64,000 nucleotides of DNA from an uncultured Pseudomonadales bacterium (lineage in GTDB: Bacteria; Pseudomonadota; Gammaproteobacteria; Pseudomonadales; Pseudohongiellaceae): positions 248,001 to 312,000 of the forward strand of contig CALSTS010000001.1 in the NCBI GenBank assembly GCA_943789335.1, written 5' to 3'. Every line of letters starts with the position of its first letter. The first letter of the stretch is position 1. Shown piece by piece: positions 9,497-18,638 of this stretch. Under the pieces are notes generated by a model. The model worked only from the letters and a program-made list of their open reading frames with translations, was not told the DNA's origin and made no database searches. The position numbers and the translations under genes were made by a program.

Positions 9497-10806
9497 TCAG
9501 GCCGCCATGAAGGACTCTATTTCATCGACAGTTTTCGCTAAGCCACTGGTTAGAACTTCATTGCCTTTTCTGGTCACGACAACATCATCTTCAATTCGAA
9601 CACCTATGCCGCGCCATTTCTTATCGACCTTGTCATTGGTAGGCGATATGTAAATACCAGGTTCAACTGTCATTACCATACCTGCTTCAATAAACGCCAG
9701 TCTCCTTCTATTTTGTAATCACCCACATCATGCACATCCATACCTAAGCCAATGCCCGCTCTATGCATATAAAAGTCACGATATGCGCCCTCTTCTATTA
9801 AGGCTTCAACTTTACCTTTCAGCAAGCCAAGCTCAACCAAACCAGCAGTGATAACTTCTACCGTTCGTGTATGAGGGTCATCCCAATGCGCGCCCGGTTT
9901 AATGTTTTTATCGCTTCCAGTTGCGCTTCTCAGAACCACTTCATAAACAGCTTTTTGTTCTGGGCTAAACTTTCCATTAACTGGAAATGTTCGAGTAATA
10001 TCAGATGCGTAATATTCGTATTCACAACCAGCATCTATCAAAACCAGATCGCCATCTGCAAGGCTCTGATTATTATCAATATAGTGCAAAATACAGGCGT
10101 TATCCCTCCGGCAACAATAGAGTTATAAGCTGGCGCATTGCAACCATTACGCGAAAATTCATACAAGTATTCTGCTTCTAACTGGTATTCATTCATCCCG
10201 GCTTACATACCTGCATCGCACGCTTATGCGCGGCCACTGCAATCTGCCCAGATTTTTTCATTAAATCGATTTCTGATTTTGATTTAATTAAACGCATTTC
10301 ATGCAGCAAATGATCAAGCACTAAAAATTCACCTGGGGGATGCGCTCCACTGCGCACTTTACTTCGAATGACTCGAACCCATTCCATTACCTGATGATCA
10401 AATGCTTCATCTTTCCCCATTGGAGAATACACTCGTTCCCGCCCTTCAATTAAGCCCTGGCAAAATGTCATCGATATCAGTGATTGGAAACTATCATCAA
10501 GACCTAGGTTTCAATAGCCGCTTCAGGCCCAAGTAATTTACCATTCCATAATTCCTTTATTCATCTTTTTCCTGGCAGAACAGTAAACACTCCCCATTCT
10601 TTCTGCCCGGTATAAGAACCAATACTGCATTCAGCTTCAGCAAATCCTGTTAGATAGTAAAAGTCACTATTCTGACGATATGCATAATCAGCATCACCAT
10701 TGCGTAAAGCTGGCTTTAGCTGATGCCAAATTGCAATACTGTCCGGCTCCATCTGTGCCATCAGATCTTTACGACGCTTTATAAATTCACTTTTTTTAAT
10801 ACTCAT
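9497..10806 (-). pseudogene. pepP: Xaa-Pro aminopeptidase PepP, multiply frameshifted
   Basis: Metallo-aminopeptidase that removes N-terminal residues before proline. The gene is spread over at least four frames. The N-terminal domain is 10806-10561 (MSIKKSEFIKRRKDLM, QNSDFYYLTGF). The middle is 10471-10193 (YSPMGKDEAFD, HEMRLIKSKSEIDLM). The catalytic part is in 10192-9673 (NEYQLEAEYLYEF, LVLIDAGCEYEYYASDITRTF with two metal Asp, MDVHDVG). The C-terminus is 9679-9497 ([22 protein letters not shown] with metal Glu residues). At 9741-9767 the expected SHWLG-type His is missing in frame, but GHWL appears in the shifted frame, implying two compensating indels. The order with ygfB and ubiH is classical. 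Confidence 0.85.
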
Positions 10807-10855
10807 ATTATTCTTAATCTATCTCTTTTTTCTTAATTTATCTCTTAATACTGCC

Positions 10856-11415
10856 TTAATGCAGATTGTTTTCGATTGGTGATGCAGCATTACCATTTTC
10901 AGGCTTGATTTTGTAAAAAACTGAATATGTAGCCATACGCACATATTCCAGGACCTCCATAAAATCCTGCTCAGCATTTTCAACTTCATCTTGTTCGCTA
11001 TCATCAACATTAGCGATAGCAGTAAAGTCTTTCAAAACCTCACGGGTTTCTTCAAGTAATGAACTGTCACCTTTCGCAAAAGCTCCGCCAAAACCTGAAA
11101 TAAAACCCTTCACACCAATTACTCAGGCATGTAAGCGTATCGAAAGTTCCTCTATCATCATCAGGCAGCAGAAGCTGAAATGAAAAATCATCGGCCTCTA
11201 GTTGTTCACGTATATTGAGCTGCAAGCGCATGATCAGTCGCTCATAATTTTACTCGGCTTATTTTCCAGGCCCAGTAAATGCCAAGTTAATGTCGCATCA
11301 CCTTGTTGCTACCCGCGCATAACTGGCCGCAAATAATACCGTGTAATTCAGAGACTGAATTAAATATCTTATTATTGCTGAGTAAAGTTGCTACCTTGTC
11401 AAAATCTGGCGTCAC
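10856..11415 (-). pseudogene. ygfB: YgfB/UPF0149 family protein, frameshifted
   Basis: Member of the UPF0149 family. Reading in three or four frames gives VTPDFDKVATLLSNNKIF, then SELHGIICGQLCAG (the characteristic family motif), GDATLTWHLLGLENK, LLLPDDDRGTFDTLTCLSNW, and finally FISGFGGAF with the acidic C-terminal half at 11113-10856 (FTAIANVDDSEQDEVENAE, FMEVLEYVRMA). A GTG at 11415 with GGAG upstream is the likely start. Frameshifts fall near 11310, 11230 and 11110. It sits upstream of pepP on the same strand, as in many gammaproteobacteria. Confidence 0.8.
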
Positions 11416-11541
11416 GCTTGGGATTACTCCTGTATTGTCATAAAGTTTAATAATACCCTCTCATAAAAAAATATTCGCGCTTAAGATGAAGTATTATTAA
11501 CAACAGTCTGATTAGGCTGTATTTTTTTACAAAATTGTCTG

Positions 11542-11570
11542 TTGACCCTATGCACCTCGCGTTTTATAGT
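11542..11570 (+). promoter_or_regulatory. Sigma-70 type promoter upstream of the TIGR02449-type gene and zapA
   Basis: TTGACC at 11542-11547 and TATAGT at 11565-11570, separated by exactly 17 bases, so transcription would begin near 11577, about 25 bases before the ATG at 11602. This is the best consensus-like promoter seen in the window by eye. Confidence 0.65.
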
Positions 11571-11601
11571 TAGCCGTCAGAATTTGAAGAGCATTAATAC
11601 C

Positions 11602-11812
11602 ATGAGTGATACTAATTTCAGTGGCTTAGAAGAAAAAGTTGATGAGCTTATTCAACTTTGTGCTGATATGAAGTCTGAAAATCAAAATTTACGTGACCAA
11701 GTCAGTGGTTGGGAAGATGAGCGTAAAACCCTAAGATGATAAAAATCAGCTAGCGAGGGTGCGCCTGGAAAAAGTACTAAGACGTCTTAAATCGCTGGAA
11801 CAGGACGCTTAG
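11602..11812 (+). pseudogene. TIGR02449-type small coiled-coil protein (ZapB-like), frameshifted once
   Basis: Small coiled-coil protein of about 69 residues found next to zapA in gammaproteobacteria. The first frame (MSDTNFSGLEEKVDELIQ, SENQNLRDQVSGWEDER) runs into a stop near 11739. The second frame continues with DDKNQLARVRLEKVLRRL and ends at 11812, two bases before the zapA ATG. One base in AAAACCCTAAGATGAT near 11730-11740 is extra or missing. The heptad-like leucines suggest a coiled coil. A division role is inferred from the zapA neighbourhood only. Confidence 0.7.
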
Positions 11813-11814
11813 AC

Positions 11815-12126
11815 ATGTCTGAAAAAAACAGTATCAACATTAAAATTTTGGGCAGAGATTACCAGATTGCTTGTGGCCCAGATGAAGAAGATGCGTTAAG
11901 GCAGTCCGCCACTTATCTAAACAAGCAGATGGAAAAAATCAAGAAACACGGATCAACTCTGGGTTTCGAAAAAGTAGTTGTCATGACTGCTCTTAATATC
12001 TCGCATGAACTTCTGCAGAACACTCAACAGGCCGATGATTCCGAAAATGGGGCGCAGCAATTCTTAACTCATCTAGAGAAAAAAATCGAATCCGCGCTAC
12101 AAACTTCTCGCCAATTCGAAATATAA
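11815..12126 (+). CDS. zapA: Cell division protein ZapA
   Basis: FtsZ-ring-associated protein that cross-links FtsZ protofilaments. The 103 residues match ZapA: an N-terminal beta-alpha domain (NINIKILGRDYQIACGPDEE, LRQSATYLNKQM) followed by a helical tail (VVVMTALNISHELL). Start ATG 11815 lies two bases after the upstream stop. It is followed immediately by 6S RNA, the usual zapA-ssrS-fau order. One of the few intact genes in this stretch. Confidence 0.9.
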   Translation: MSEKNSINIKILGRDYQIACGPDEEDALRQSATYLNKQMEKIKKHGSTLGFEKVVVMTALNISHELLQNTQQADDSENGAQQFLTHLEKKIESALQTSRQFEI

Positions 12127-12171
12127 GTAAAATTCACTTTCACCATCACTTTTTATGTCTATAATGGGCAT

Positions 12172-12350
12172 AAGCTCTCTAGGATATTGGCCAATCAATA
12201 TGTCCCTGAGCCGATAACTACACCCCGGAGACTTGCCTAATGGCATTGTTGTGCATGTCCGCTAGACGGAAAGCCTGATATGTCGGACGAGTCACCACCT
12301 GAACTCTTGGGTTCAGGACTCCATTGGTAGCGGTATTCCGGAGAGCCTTT
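12172..12350 (+). ncRNA. ssrS: 6S RNA
   Basis: RNA that binds the sigma-70 RNA polymerase holoenzyme in stationary phase. It is recognised by GTCCCTGAGCCGATAA near 12200 (same as in E. coli 6S RNA), the closing stem formed by GCTCTC at the 5' end (12174) and GAGAGC at the 3' end (12341-12346), the internal GAACTCTTGGGTTC hairpin near 12301, and its place between zapA and fau. A TATAAT at 12160-12165 with TTTCAC 16 bases upstream gives a start near 12172. The end is taken at the T-run after GAGAGCC. Ends are approximate. Confidence 0.9.
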
Positions 12351-12366
12351 TTATTAAAGCCAGGTC

Positions 12367-13028
12367 ATGAATTCTTCTTATTTAGACTCAACCAGTAATA
12401 GCAGATGCTTATATAGAAAGTAAGCGCTCACATATTCGTAAAAATATACGCCAGCAACGGCGCTCTTTCAGCCCTGCTGAACAACAACGAGCCAGCGCTC
12501 AAAGCTGCTATCGCTCATTCTTAAACAAGACGATTTCAGAAAAGCCTCTAACATTGCTTTTTATCAGGCTTTTGATGGTGAAATTAACCCATGCTGCCGC
12601 GATTAAAGCGGCCTTAGAACATGGCAAGCATTGTTTTTTACCTGTCATTAACCCTGCTAATGAATCCATGTCCTTTGTGGAATATACAGTGAGCTCTTCT
12701 TTAGAAAAAAATCATTTTGGCATACTAGAACCAAGGCTATACCCCTAATAAGGCCTTGTCTCCTGAGCGTATGGACGTGATTTTCATGCCCCTGGTTGCA
12801 TTTGACATTAACGGCACTCGACTCGGGATGGGGAAAGGCTACTATGATAAGAATTTAGCTTTTATGCTTGAAAATGGCGCCAAAATGTCGCTAAGTTCTA
12901 TAAAAAAACCAAAACTGATTGGTTTGGCGCATGAATGTCAGAGGGTAGAGCAACTTGAACGTGCCGAGTGGGACGTTCCTATGGATAAAATCATCACCGA
13001 TCAGGCTACTTATACGACAGCTTCCTGA
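12367..13028 (+). pseudogene. fau: 5-formyltetrahydrofolate cyclo-ligase, multiply frameshifted
   Basis: Converts 5-formyl-THF to 5,10-methenyl-THF with ATP (also called YgfA/FAU). Family segments occur in order but in different frames: HIRKNIRQQRRSFSPAEQQ, then ASNIAFYQAFDGEINP, then AALEHGKHCFLPVINP and NHFGILEPRLYP, and finally from 12756 an intact C-terminal frame with MDVIFMPLVAFDINGTRLGM, GKGYYDKNL and LIGLAHECQRV. At least four single-base shifts are needed (near 12535, 12595 and 12745, and in the N-terminus). The true start is unclear; 12367 is the first ATG. The position after 6S RNA supports the identity. Confidence 0.8.
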
Positions 13029-13059
13029 TCAACTTATATTGGCTAACTCTATGATCTAC

Positions 13060-13152
13060 TTATAGTAATGCGCTTTGAGCCACGCCACTTATAAGAATCC
13101 CAAAACCAAATATGAACATAAGTACGACTATAATGTCTGGCTTCTTGCTCAT
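13060..13152 (-). CDS. Small single-pass membrane protein, 30 residues
   Basis: ATG at 13152 with GGAG six bases upstream, 30 codons, TAA at 13060. The product begins MSKKPDIIVVLMFIFGFG and ends GVAQSALL: a short charged head with one hydrophobic segment of about 20 residues. It is too short for usual gene finders. The near-perfect ribosome binding site, Lys-Lys head and single membrane helix suggest a real gene. I have an impression of similar short 'KPDxIxVL' proteins in other gammaproteobacteria, but cannot check. Function unknown. It lies alone on the minus strand between fau and rpiA. Confidence 0.6.
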   Translation of the reverse strand: MSKKPDIIVVLMFIFGFGILISGVAQSALL

Positions 13153-13356
13153 TATTTACTCCAAAATAACTGATGCTTACACTCTATACTTAATATATAT
13201 TTTTAGGTATGTTCTGCAACATGCTGAACTATATAGATATTTATTAAAACAAACAAGATTTAAATTTAAACTTATTATTTCAGCACAAGACTCGCCAGAC
13301 TCCACCAAGTCCGCTAGACTCTCAGCTCTTAGTAGAATTAAATCCGAGCAGACTAA

Positions 13357-14031
13357 ATGACCCAAGATGATTTGAAAAAAGCCGTTGCCCAAGCCGCATT
13401 CAAGCGCATAGAACCGCACCTGCATGAAGACAGCGTTATCGGGGTTGGCACAGGCTCCACCGCTAACGTATTTATTGAATACTTAGCCGAAGCCAAGCAC
13501 CTGGTTACAAGCACTGTTGCCAGCTCTGAAGAAACTGCGCGTCGCCTAAAAGAACATGGTATTCCGGTTTACGATTTAAACAGTGTTGATGAAGTCACTG
13601 TTTATATTGATGGTGCCGACGAGGCTAATGAATACCTGCAACTCATAAAAGGCGGAGGAGCTGCTCTTACACGAGAAAAAATTATAGCAGCCGTCGCCAA
13701 AGAATTTATTTGCATTGCTGACGAAAGTAAATTTGTCACAGTACTAGGCAACTTCCCATTACCCGTTGAAGTCATTCCTATGGCGCGAAGCCATGTCGGC
13801 AGACAAATCGTGAAATTAGGTGGTGACCCGGTCTATCGTGAAGGTGTATTAACTGACAACGGCAACGTCATTATCGACATCTACAATATGTCGATAACTG
13901 ATCCCAGAAAACTCGAAAACGATCTCAATCAGATCGTTGGTGTAGTGACCAATGGACTATTTGCACAACGCCCGGCGGATATTCTATTGCTAGGAAAAGC
14001 AGATGGCGTGGTTGAAATTACTTCCTCATAA
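13357..14031 (+). CDS. rpiA: Ribose-5-phosphate isomerase A
   Basis: Interconverts ribose-5-phosphate and ribulose-5-phosphate in the pentose phosphate pathway. The 224-residue protein is full length and carries the family motifs [16 protein letters not shown] (phosphate loop), [20 protein letters not shown] (active-site Asp pair), [19 protein letters not shown], and LPVEVIPMA. It is intact although its left neighbours are full of frameshifts. It works with tkt further along the window. Confidence 0.95.
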   Translation: MTQDDLKKAVAQAAFKRIEPHLHEDSVIGVGTGSTANVFIEYLAEAKHLVTSTVASSEETARRLKEHGIPVYDLNSVDEVTVYIDGADEANEYLQLIKGGGAALTREKIIAAVAKEFICIADESKFVTVLGNFPLPVEVIPMARSHVGRQIVKLGGDPVYREGVLTDNGNVIIDIYNMSITDPRKLENDLNQIVGVVTNGLFAQRPADILLLGKADGVVEITSS

Positions 14032-14086
14032 ATATCCTAAAATATTCCCTTTAAAGCATAGCCAACCAAAAGGATGATGGTACATC

Positions 14087-15028
14087 ATGATTGAATCAGA
14101 TCTTGCGTTATTAATTGCTCAAAATGTTTTATCCATGGATTTCTTTGGGATGTCCTCGGCTGCTCTTGGCCGCTACGCGCTACTCTTTATAATGTTTACC
14201 ATGGGACTGTCGCTACAGCGTTCGGATTTTAGCCAATTAATGATTCAGCCCTTACCTGTTAGCATTGGTTTAATAGGGCAGCTAGTATTTCTTCCCATGG
14301 TTACGTTTTTGCTCGTCTTTCTTTTTTCGCCAACAACATCAGTTGCTCTAGGGGCCATCATTTTGTCTTGCTGCCCAGGGGCTGCATCATCTAATTATTT
14401 CGCTTATCTTGCGCGTGGCGATATTGCGCTTTCAGTCGTCTTAACAGCCATAAGCGGCATAGTCGTAGTCTTCACCACACCAATACTCATTAATCTTGGA
14501 CTTAACTGGTTCGCCGAGGAAGGGCAGGATATTTCTTTACCAATACTGCAAACCATGTACGAAATATTTTTATTATTGGTGGTTCCGGTCATTGCCGGCA
14601 TGGTGCTCAGAAAAGTTCTGGGTACTAAATACGCCTTGATGCTTAGAGCCTTGACCTCCAAAATTGCTTTCGCTGGTCTTTTATTAATCGTGATACTTGG
14701 TTTCGTCGCTGTTATTGATTATCTTCCGCAATTAATGATGACTTTTGGCCTAATGGCGCTTGCTGTCAACATTATTAATATGTCGGCGGGCTTTGGATTA
14801 GCTAAAATATTAAGTGTCGGTGAAAAACAAACACGCTCTACTACTGTTGAAATCGGCATCCAGAATTTTTTACTGGCGATGCTGATTTCTCTGAATATTC
14901 TAAAAATTCCTGAATTTTCTGTTTTTGCAATCACTTACTTATTCATTTCTTATATAAGCGGCTTTTCGTTTATAGCTTATTGCCGATTATTTAAAGATCG
15001 AAGAGCATCAGAGCCACAGGCTATTTAA
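14087..15028 (+). CDS. Bile acid:sodium symporter (BASS) family transporter
   Basis: Polytopic inner-membrane carrier of 313 residues with nine or ten hydrophobic segments. The family features are MGLSLQRSDFSQL near residue 50, the conserved polar segment CCPGAASSNYFAYLARGDIA LSV near residues 100-120, and AVNIINMSAGFGLAKIL followed by TVEIGIQNFLLAMLISLNIL in the second half. BASS proteins carry organic anions such as bile acids, pyruvate or pantoate with sodium. The substrate here is unknown. It stands alone downstream of rpiA. Confidence 0.8.
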   Translation: MIESDLALLIAQNVLSMDFFGMSSAALGRYALLFIMFTMGLSLQRSDFSQLMIQPLPVSIGLIGQLVFLPMVTFLLVFLFSPTTSVALGAIILSCCPGAASSNYFAYLARGDIALSVVLTAISGIVVVFTTPILINLGLNWFAEEGQDISLPILQTMYEIFLLLVVPVIAGMVLRKVLGTKYALMLRALTSKIAFAGLLLIVILGFVAVIDYLPQLMMTFGLMALAVNIINMSAGFGLAKILSVGEKQTRSTTVEIGIQNFLLAMLISLNILKIPEFSVFAITYLFISYISGFSFIAYCRLFKDRRASEPQAI

Positions 15029-15102
15029 AAGGCAGCGGCGGAAAACCGAGCGCACTTATTTAACGCTGCCATTAAAAATAAAGTTACTAAAAAGAGAAGC
15101 TG

Positions 15103-16106
15103 TTAAGAAGTAGGCGCAAAGTTTTCAGAATCAATTTCAGCCATGGTCGCCTCATTGTAGCGTTCACCCATAATCGTATTCTGATTTATATGATCGTCCA
15201 ATTCCTTAATGATTTCATCATCCAATGTCACATCTCCAGCAGCAAAATTTTCTTCCATGTGAGGTATTGATGTTGTCCCAGGAATTGGAATGACATGCTC
15301 GCCTCGTGACAGCAACCAGGCAAGTGCAAGTTGCGCGCGGCTGCAACCGGCCTTTTCAGCAATCACCGAATATTGATCCAGCAAGGATAAATTATGCTCC
15401 AGTGCTTCACCCTGGAAACGTGGCATATTCGGACGGATGTCGCCTTCAGGGAATTTTCCCGGCAAAGGCGGCTCATCAGTTAACAAGCCTCGGCTTACCG
15501 GAGAAAAAGGCACAAAGGCCACTCCTAAGTCTTTACAAGCCTGCAGAGAAGCAATTTCAGGATTTCTGGTCAGCAGTGAATATTCATTTTGCAAAGCGCC
15601 TATCGGATGAATAGCATGCGCTTTGCGTAAGAGTCTCTGCGGAAACTTCTGATAAACCTATCTGCCCTATTTTGCCTTCCTTAACCAAATCCGACAGCGC
15701 GCCAACACTCTCTTCAATCGGCACTTGTCTATCTAATCGATGTAAATAATACAAATCAATGTAGTCGGTTTTTAATCGTTGCAAGCTATCTTCGCAGGTA
15801 CTTTTGATTACTTCAGGACGACCATTTATTTCGCGCTTGCCTTCGCTGTCTTTGAACAAGCCACATTTGCTGGCTAGAAAAGTATTCATTCCTTCTGGCG
15901 CTGAGGGCTTCACCCAGTAATTCTTCATTTGCGCCAAAACCATATAATGCGGCGGTATCAAGAAAGGTATGGCCAATATCTAATGCCCTGTGTAGCACTT
16001 TATGTGCTTCAGCTTTTTCAAGTGCAGGCCCATAGGCATGCGATATAGACATACAGCCAAAGCCGATGGCGGTAACCTCAGAAGAACCAATAAAACGTGT
16101 ATGCAA
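15103..16106 (-). pseudogene. Aldo/keto reductase family protein, frameshifted twice
   Basis: NADPH-dependent oxidoreductase with an (alpha/beta)8 barrel. The frames join as follows: 16106 to about 15870 (MHTRFIGSSEVTAIGFGCMS, then FLDTAALYG with catalytic Asp and Tyr), about 15870 to 15628 (NRPEVIKS-like segment, YIDLYYLHRLDRQVPIEES with the catalytic-site His), and 15630 to 15103 (NEYSLLTRNPEI, FVPFSPVSRGLLT, IPIPGTTSIPHMEEN). Deleting one base near 15628 gives ETLRKAHAIHPIGALQNEYS, the canonical continuation, so the breaks look like single-base errors. Length after repair, about 333 residues, is normal. Substrate unknown. Confidence 0.78.
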
Positions 16107-16226
16107 AACTTTATCCTTAGTCGTTGAAAAATAAATGAATCAGTAATTATTTTACATAAAAAAGCCCACTATTCTCTCGAATATTTGGGCTTTATTAGGC
16201 AAGTGTTAAATCAGACTTTAACTTTA

Positions 16227-16391
16227 CTACTGATTTAGTGGAGGAGACACTGACATTAACATTCCATTCGGGTCGTGCCCCCAAGAATAAATTACGTTTT
16301 CTGCTACTTCTGCTGAAGCAGAACCTAAACCAACAGTGCCACCATATCTGCTCATATATTCAAGTGCCATGGGAACGAAAGTTGGCGTCAT
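16227..16391 (-). pseudogene. C-terminal protein fragment, unrecognised
   Basis: An open frame of about 54 codons ending in SPPLNQ-stop, with MTPTFVPMALEYMSRYGG and NVIYSWGHDPNGMLMS. The composition looks like real protein, but there is no ribosome binding site and the upstream frame is broken, so it may be the tail of a frameshifted gene. I do not recognise the family. Confidence 0.3.
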
Positions 16392-16460
16392 TATAAACTG
16401 CTGACTTGTGAGCGCCTTATGGCAAAAAAAACCAAGGTAAAAGCAGCATTAAGGACATCA

Positions 16461-16499
16461 GAGCGCTATGTGTTTGTTACTGCAAAGCACATAGCGCTC
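16461..16499. repeat. Perfect 12-bp inverted repeat, possible terminator
   Basis: GAGCGCTATGTG at 16461-16472 and its exact complement at 16488-16499 with a 15-base loop. It lies directly after the stop of the NTF2-like gene on the minus strand, so it could end that transcript, but no T-run follows. Confidence 0.5.
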
Positions 16500-16506
16500 A
16501 TGAAAG

Positions 16507-17442
16507 TTATCGAGTTAACCCACCATTAGGACTAGCGATTCCTCTGGGGAAAGCCACATCCCAATGCTCCTGGATCAAGCCATCATCAGCCCGAACCATG
16601 TCAAAGCGGTAATACACATTTTGCCCGCCTGAAGCCGCATCCTCAAAACGCTGATCAAACTTTAGATAGTAGTTCCCGGAAACCAGTTCAAGCGTTGGCG
16701 GAGTTACCCACTCTCCGGTCAAGGGTTGCGATTCGCGCCCACCAAAGAAGTCCATAAAACCTATCTCAGACCGCCTGGAACATTCATGTTGTGTTGCATG
16801 TAGCCTGGTGCAAAATACTCCATGGCTAAGTTCAGCGTGCCCGATATTGCAGTATATCTCTGAACTCAATTTGGCCAAGCCGGTGCAGTTTCCTGCTCCC
16901 TGTGCTGTAAAGGTTGCTTGAAGCGTATATAAACACCACCACCTCATGCCCTTTGCACCAACATCGGCATCTACGACTTTGCGCGCGCCATCCCAATGCT
17001 CAACAATCTTGCCATCTTCTACTCTGAACAAGTCCAGGGTGTTGTATTTATAGATAATCGCCGGCATCCATTGGGTTAACAATGAAGCTTGCCCACATAA
17101 AAAACACATACTCATTCTGGGCAATTTGATCACCTCGGGCGTTGTTTGCCCACGATTTTGCAGCTAATGAGGGGTTAGTTCTTAAGGTGTCGATGAAGGC
17201 ATCGCGTCCTGCAGCCTATATTAGGGTTTACGTGAAATAAAACCATCCGGCATGTAATGCGTAGCAATATCCAGGTTGCCGCCATTCACGATGTCGCGCC
17301 AAAAGTCATGTCACAAATTCTAGGTTTGCTCGCTCTTGCGCATTCATTGCCAAATTGAAGGGCTTTGCTGCGGTACTGGATACTGCGCGAAGACTGCTGC
17401 GCTAAATACTGAAAACACTAAAAGCAGGATTATTCTTTTCAT
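16507..17442 (-). pseudogene. Secreted protein with two NTF2/SnoaL-like domains, frameshifted
   Basis: The start at 17442 has an excellent AAGGAGA site and a signal peptide (MKRIILLLVFSVFSAAVFAQ). The first frame breaks after about 32 codons. Pieces in other frames give a first SnoaL-like domain (WRDIVNGGNLDIATHYM, AKSWANNARGDQIAQNE, YKYNTLDLFRVEDGKIVEHW) and a second one (LAMEYFAPGYMQHN, YYLKFDQRF, NVYYRFDMVRADDGLIQEHW). The repeated VxDGxIxEHWD ending marks both domains. At least five shifts are needed. It is probably a periplasmic protein of unknown substrate. Confidence 0.65.
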
Positions 17443-17540
17443 TTTTTTCTCCTTAAGGGTTAATTAATGACAGGGGTTACGATCTTACAGCTTTTTTTAG
17501 GCGGTTTACGACAAAAATTTAATAAATATTATTTAGCACA

Positions 17541-18628
17541 CTAATTTAGCGGCAGGCCTTCCTGTTGCCAACGCAGCAATCCTCCTTGGATATTAGCAAT
17601 TTCATCCCTGCCATTTTCTTTTAAAATTGAATAAGCCAATACCGATCGTTTACCCGAGCGGCATATGGTCATTACAGGCTTATCTGTTGGCACTTCATCC
17701 AACCGCTCACGCAACTCACTTATTGGAATCAACTGGGCACCTGCCACCCGAGCACTTTCTTCATCAGTTTCTATTTTGGTTCTAACATCAAGAATATGAA
17801 CCTGATCTAGATGTGAAGCCACCCATTGTGGCGTGATTTCCAATCACTCCGCTATAGGTAGTAACTACTGGAGCCCAGTCTGGCTTTTCGGGCAAGGCGC
17901 TATCATCCGGCTTACCCCCCCTTAAGTTCGCCGGAACAGCTATGTCTAGTTTCTTTCGGATGCGGTAGCTGCATATTATCCATATACCCGACAAAATCAT
18001 TCTCGTTTGCCTGACCGCCAATTCTCGGGTTTAACTTTTTTTCTTCGCCAATACTACTGGCTGTTCGGCCTGAGTAATCATGCCCAGGATAAACCAGGCA
18101 AGCTTCCGGCAAGCTAAACAGGCCTTCAGTGATAGAGCGGTATAATTTTGCTGCTGAGCCCTGCTGGAAATCGGTACGGCCACAACCCCGTATCAGCAAA
18201 CTATCGCCAGTGAACACCATGCTCTCATCGTCGAGCAGATAACTCACACATCCATCTGTATGGCCAGGAGTCTCAATAACCTTTAAATGCTTGCTGCCAA
18301 ACTCAATGACATCTCCAGCGCTGAGCTGTTGATCAAGCACCTCTATACCAGAATTAATCGAAGCCAGAATTTTACTGCCCAGCGTATGTTTAAATAGCCA
18401 GGCCGCAGTAACATGATCAGCATGGCAATGTGTTTCCAGGCACGCTATTAAATTTAGATCCAATTCCTGTATTAAAGATAAATCACGCGAATATTTTTCA
18501 AAAACTGAATCAATTAAGATTGCGTCTTTGCTTATAGAGTCAGCCAGCAGATACGTGTAAGTGCCTGAAGCCTGATCAAAGAGCTGTTTGAATAGTAGGG
18601 ACGGTGTCGCCACTCTTACCTCTATCAC
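17541..18628 (-). pseudogene. Persulfide dioxygenase-rhodanese fusion (ETHE1-like), frameshifted twice
   Basis: The N-terminal part (18628-17912) is a metallo-beta-lactamase fold of the ETHE1/persulfide dioxygenase type. It has THCHADHVTAAW (metal HxHxDH), ETPGHTDGCVSYLL, VFTGDSLLIRGCGRTDFQQG (family signature) and LVYPGHDYSGRTASSIGEEK. The C-terminal part (17843-17541) is a rhodanese domain with active-site Cys in MTICRSGKRS. Between them, KLDIAVPANLRGG and PDWAPVVTTYSGV lie in a third frame at 17960-17845, so the protein is one polypeptide of about 360 residues with two single-base shifts near 17945 and 17845. Such fusions oxidise glutathione persulfide and transfer sulfur. I infer a role in sulfide detoxification. 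Confidence 0.78.
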
Positions 18629-18638
18629 ACTAAATAAG

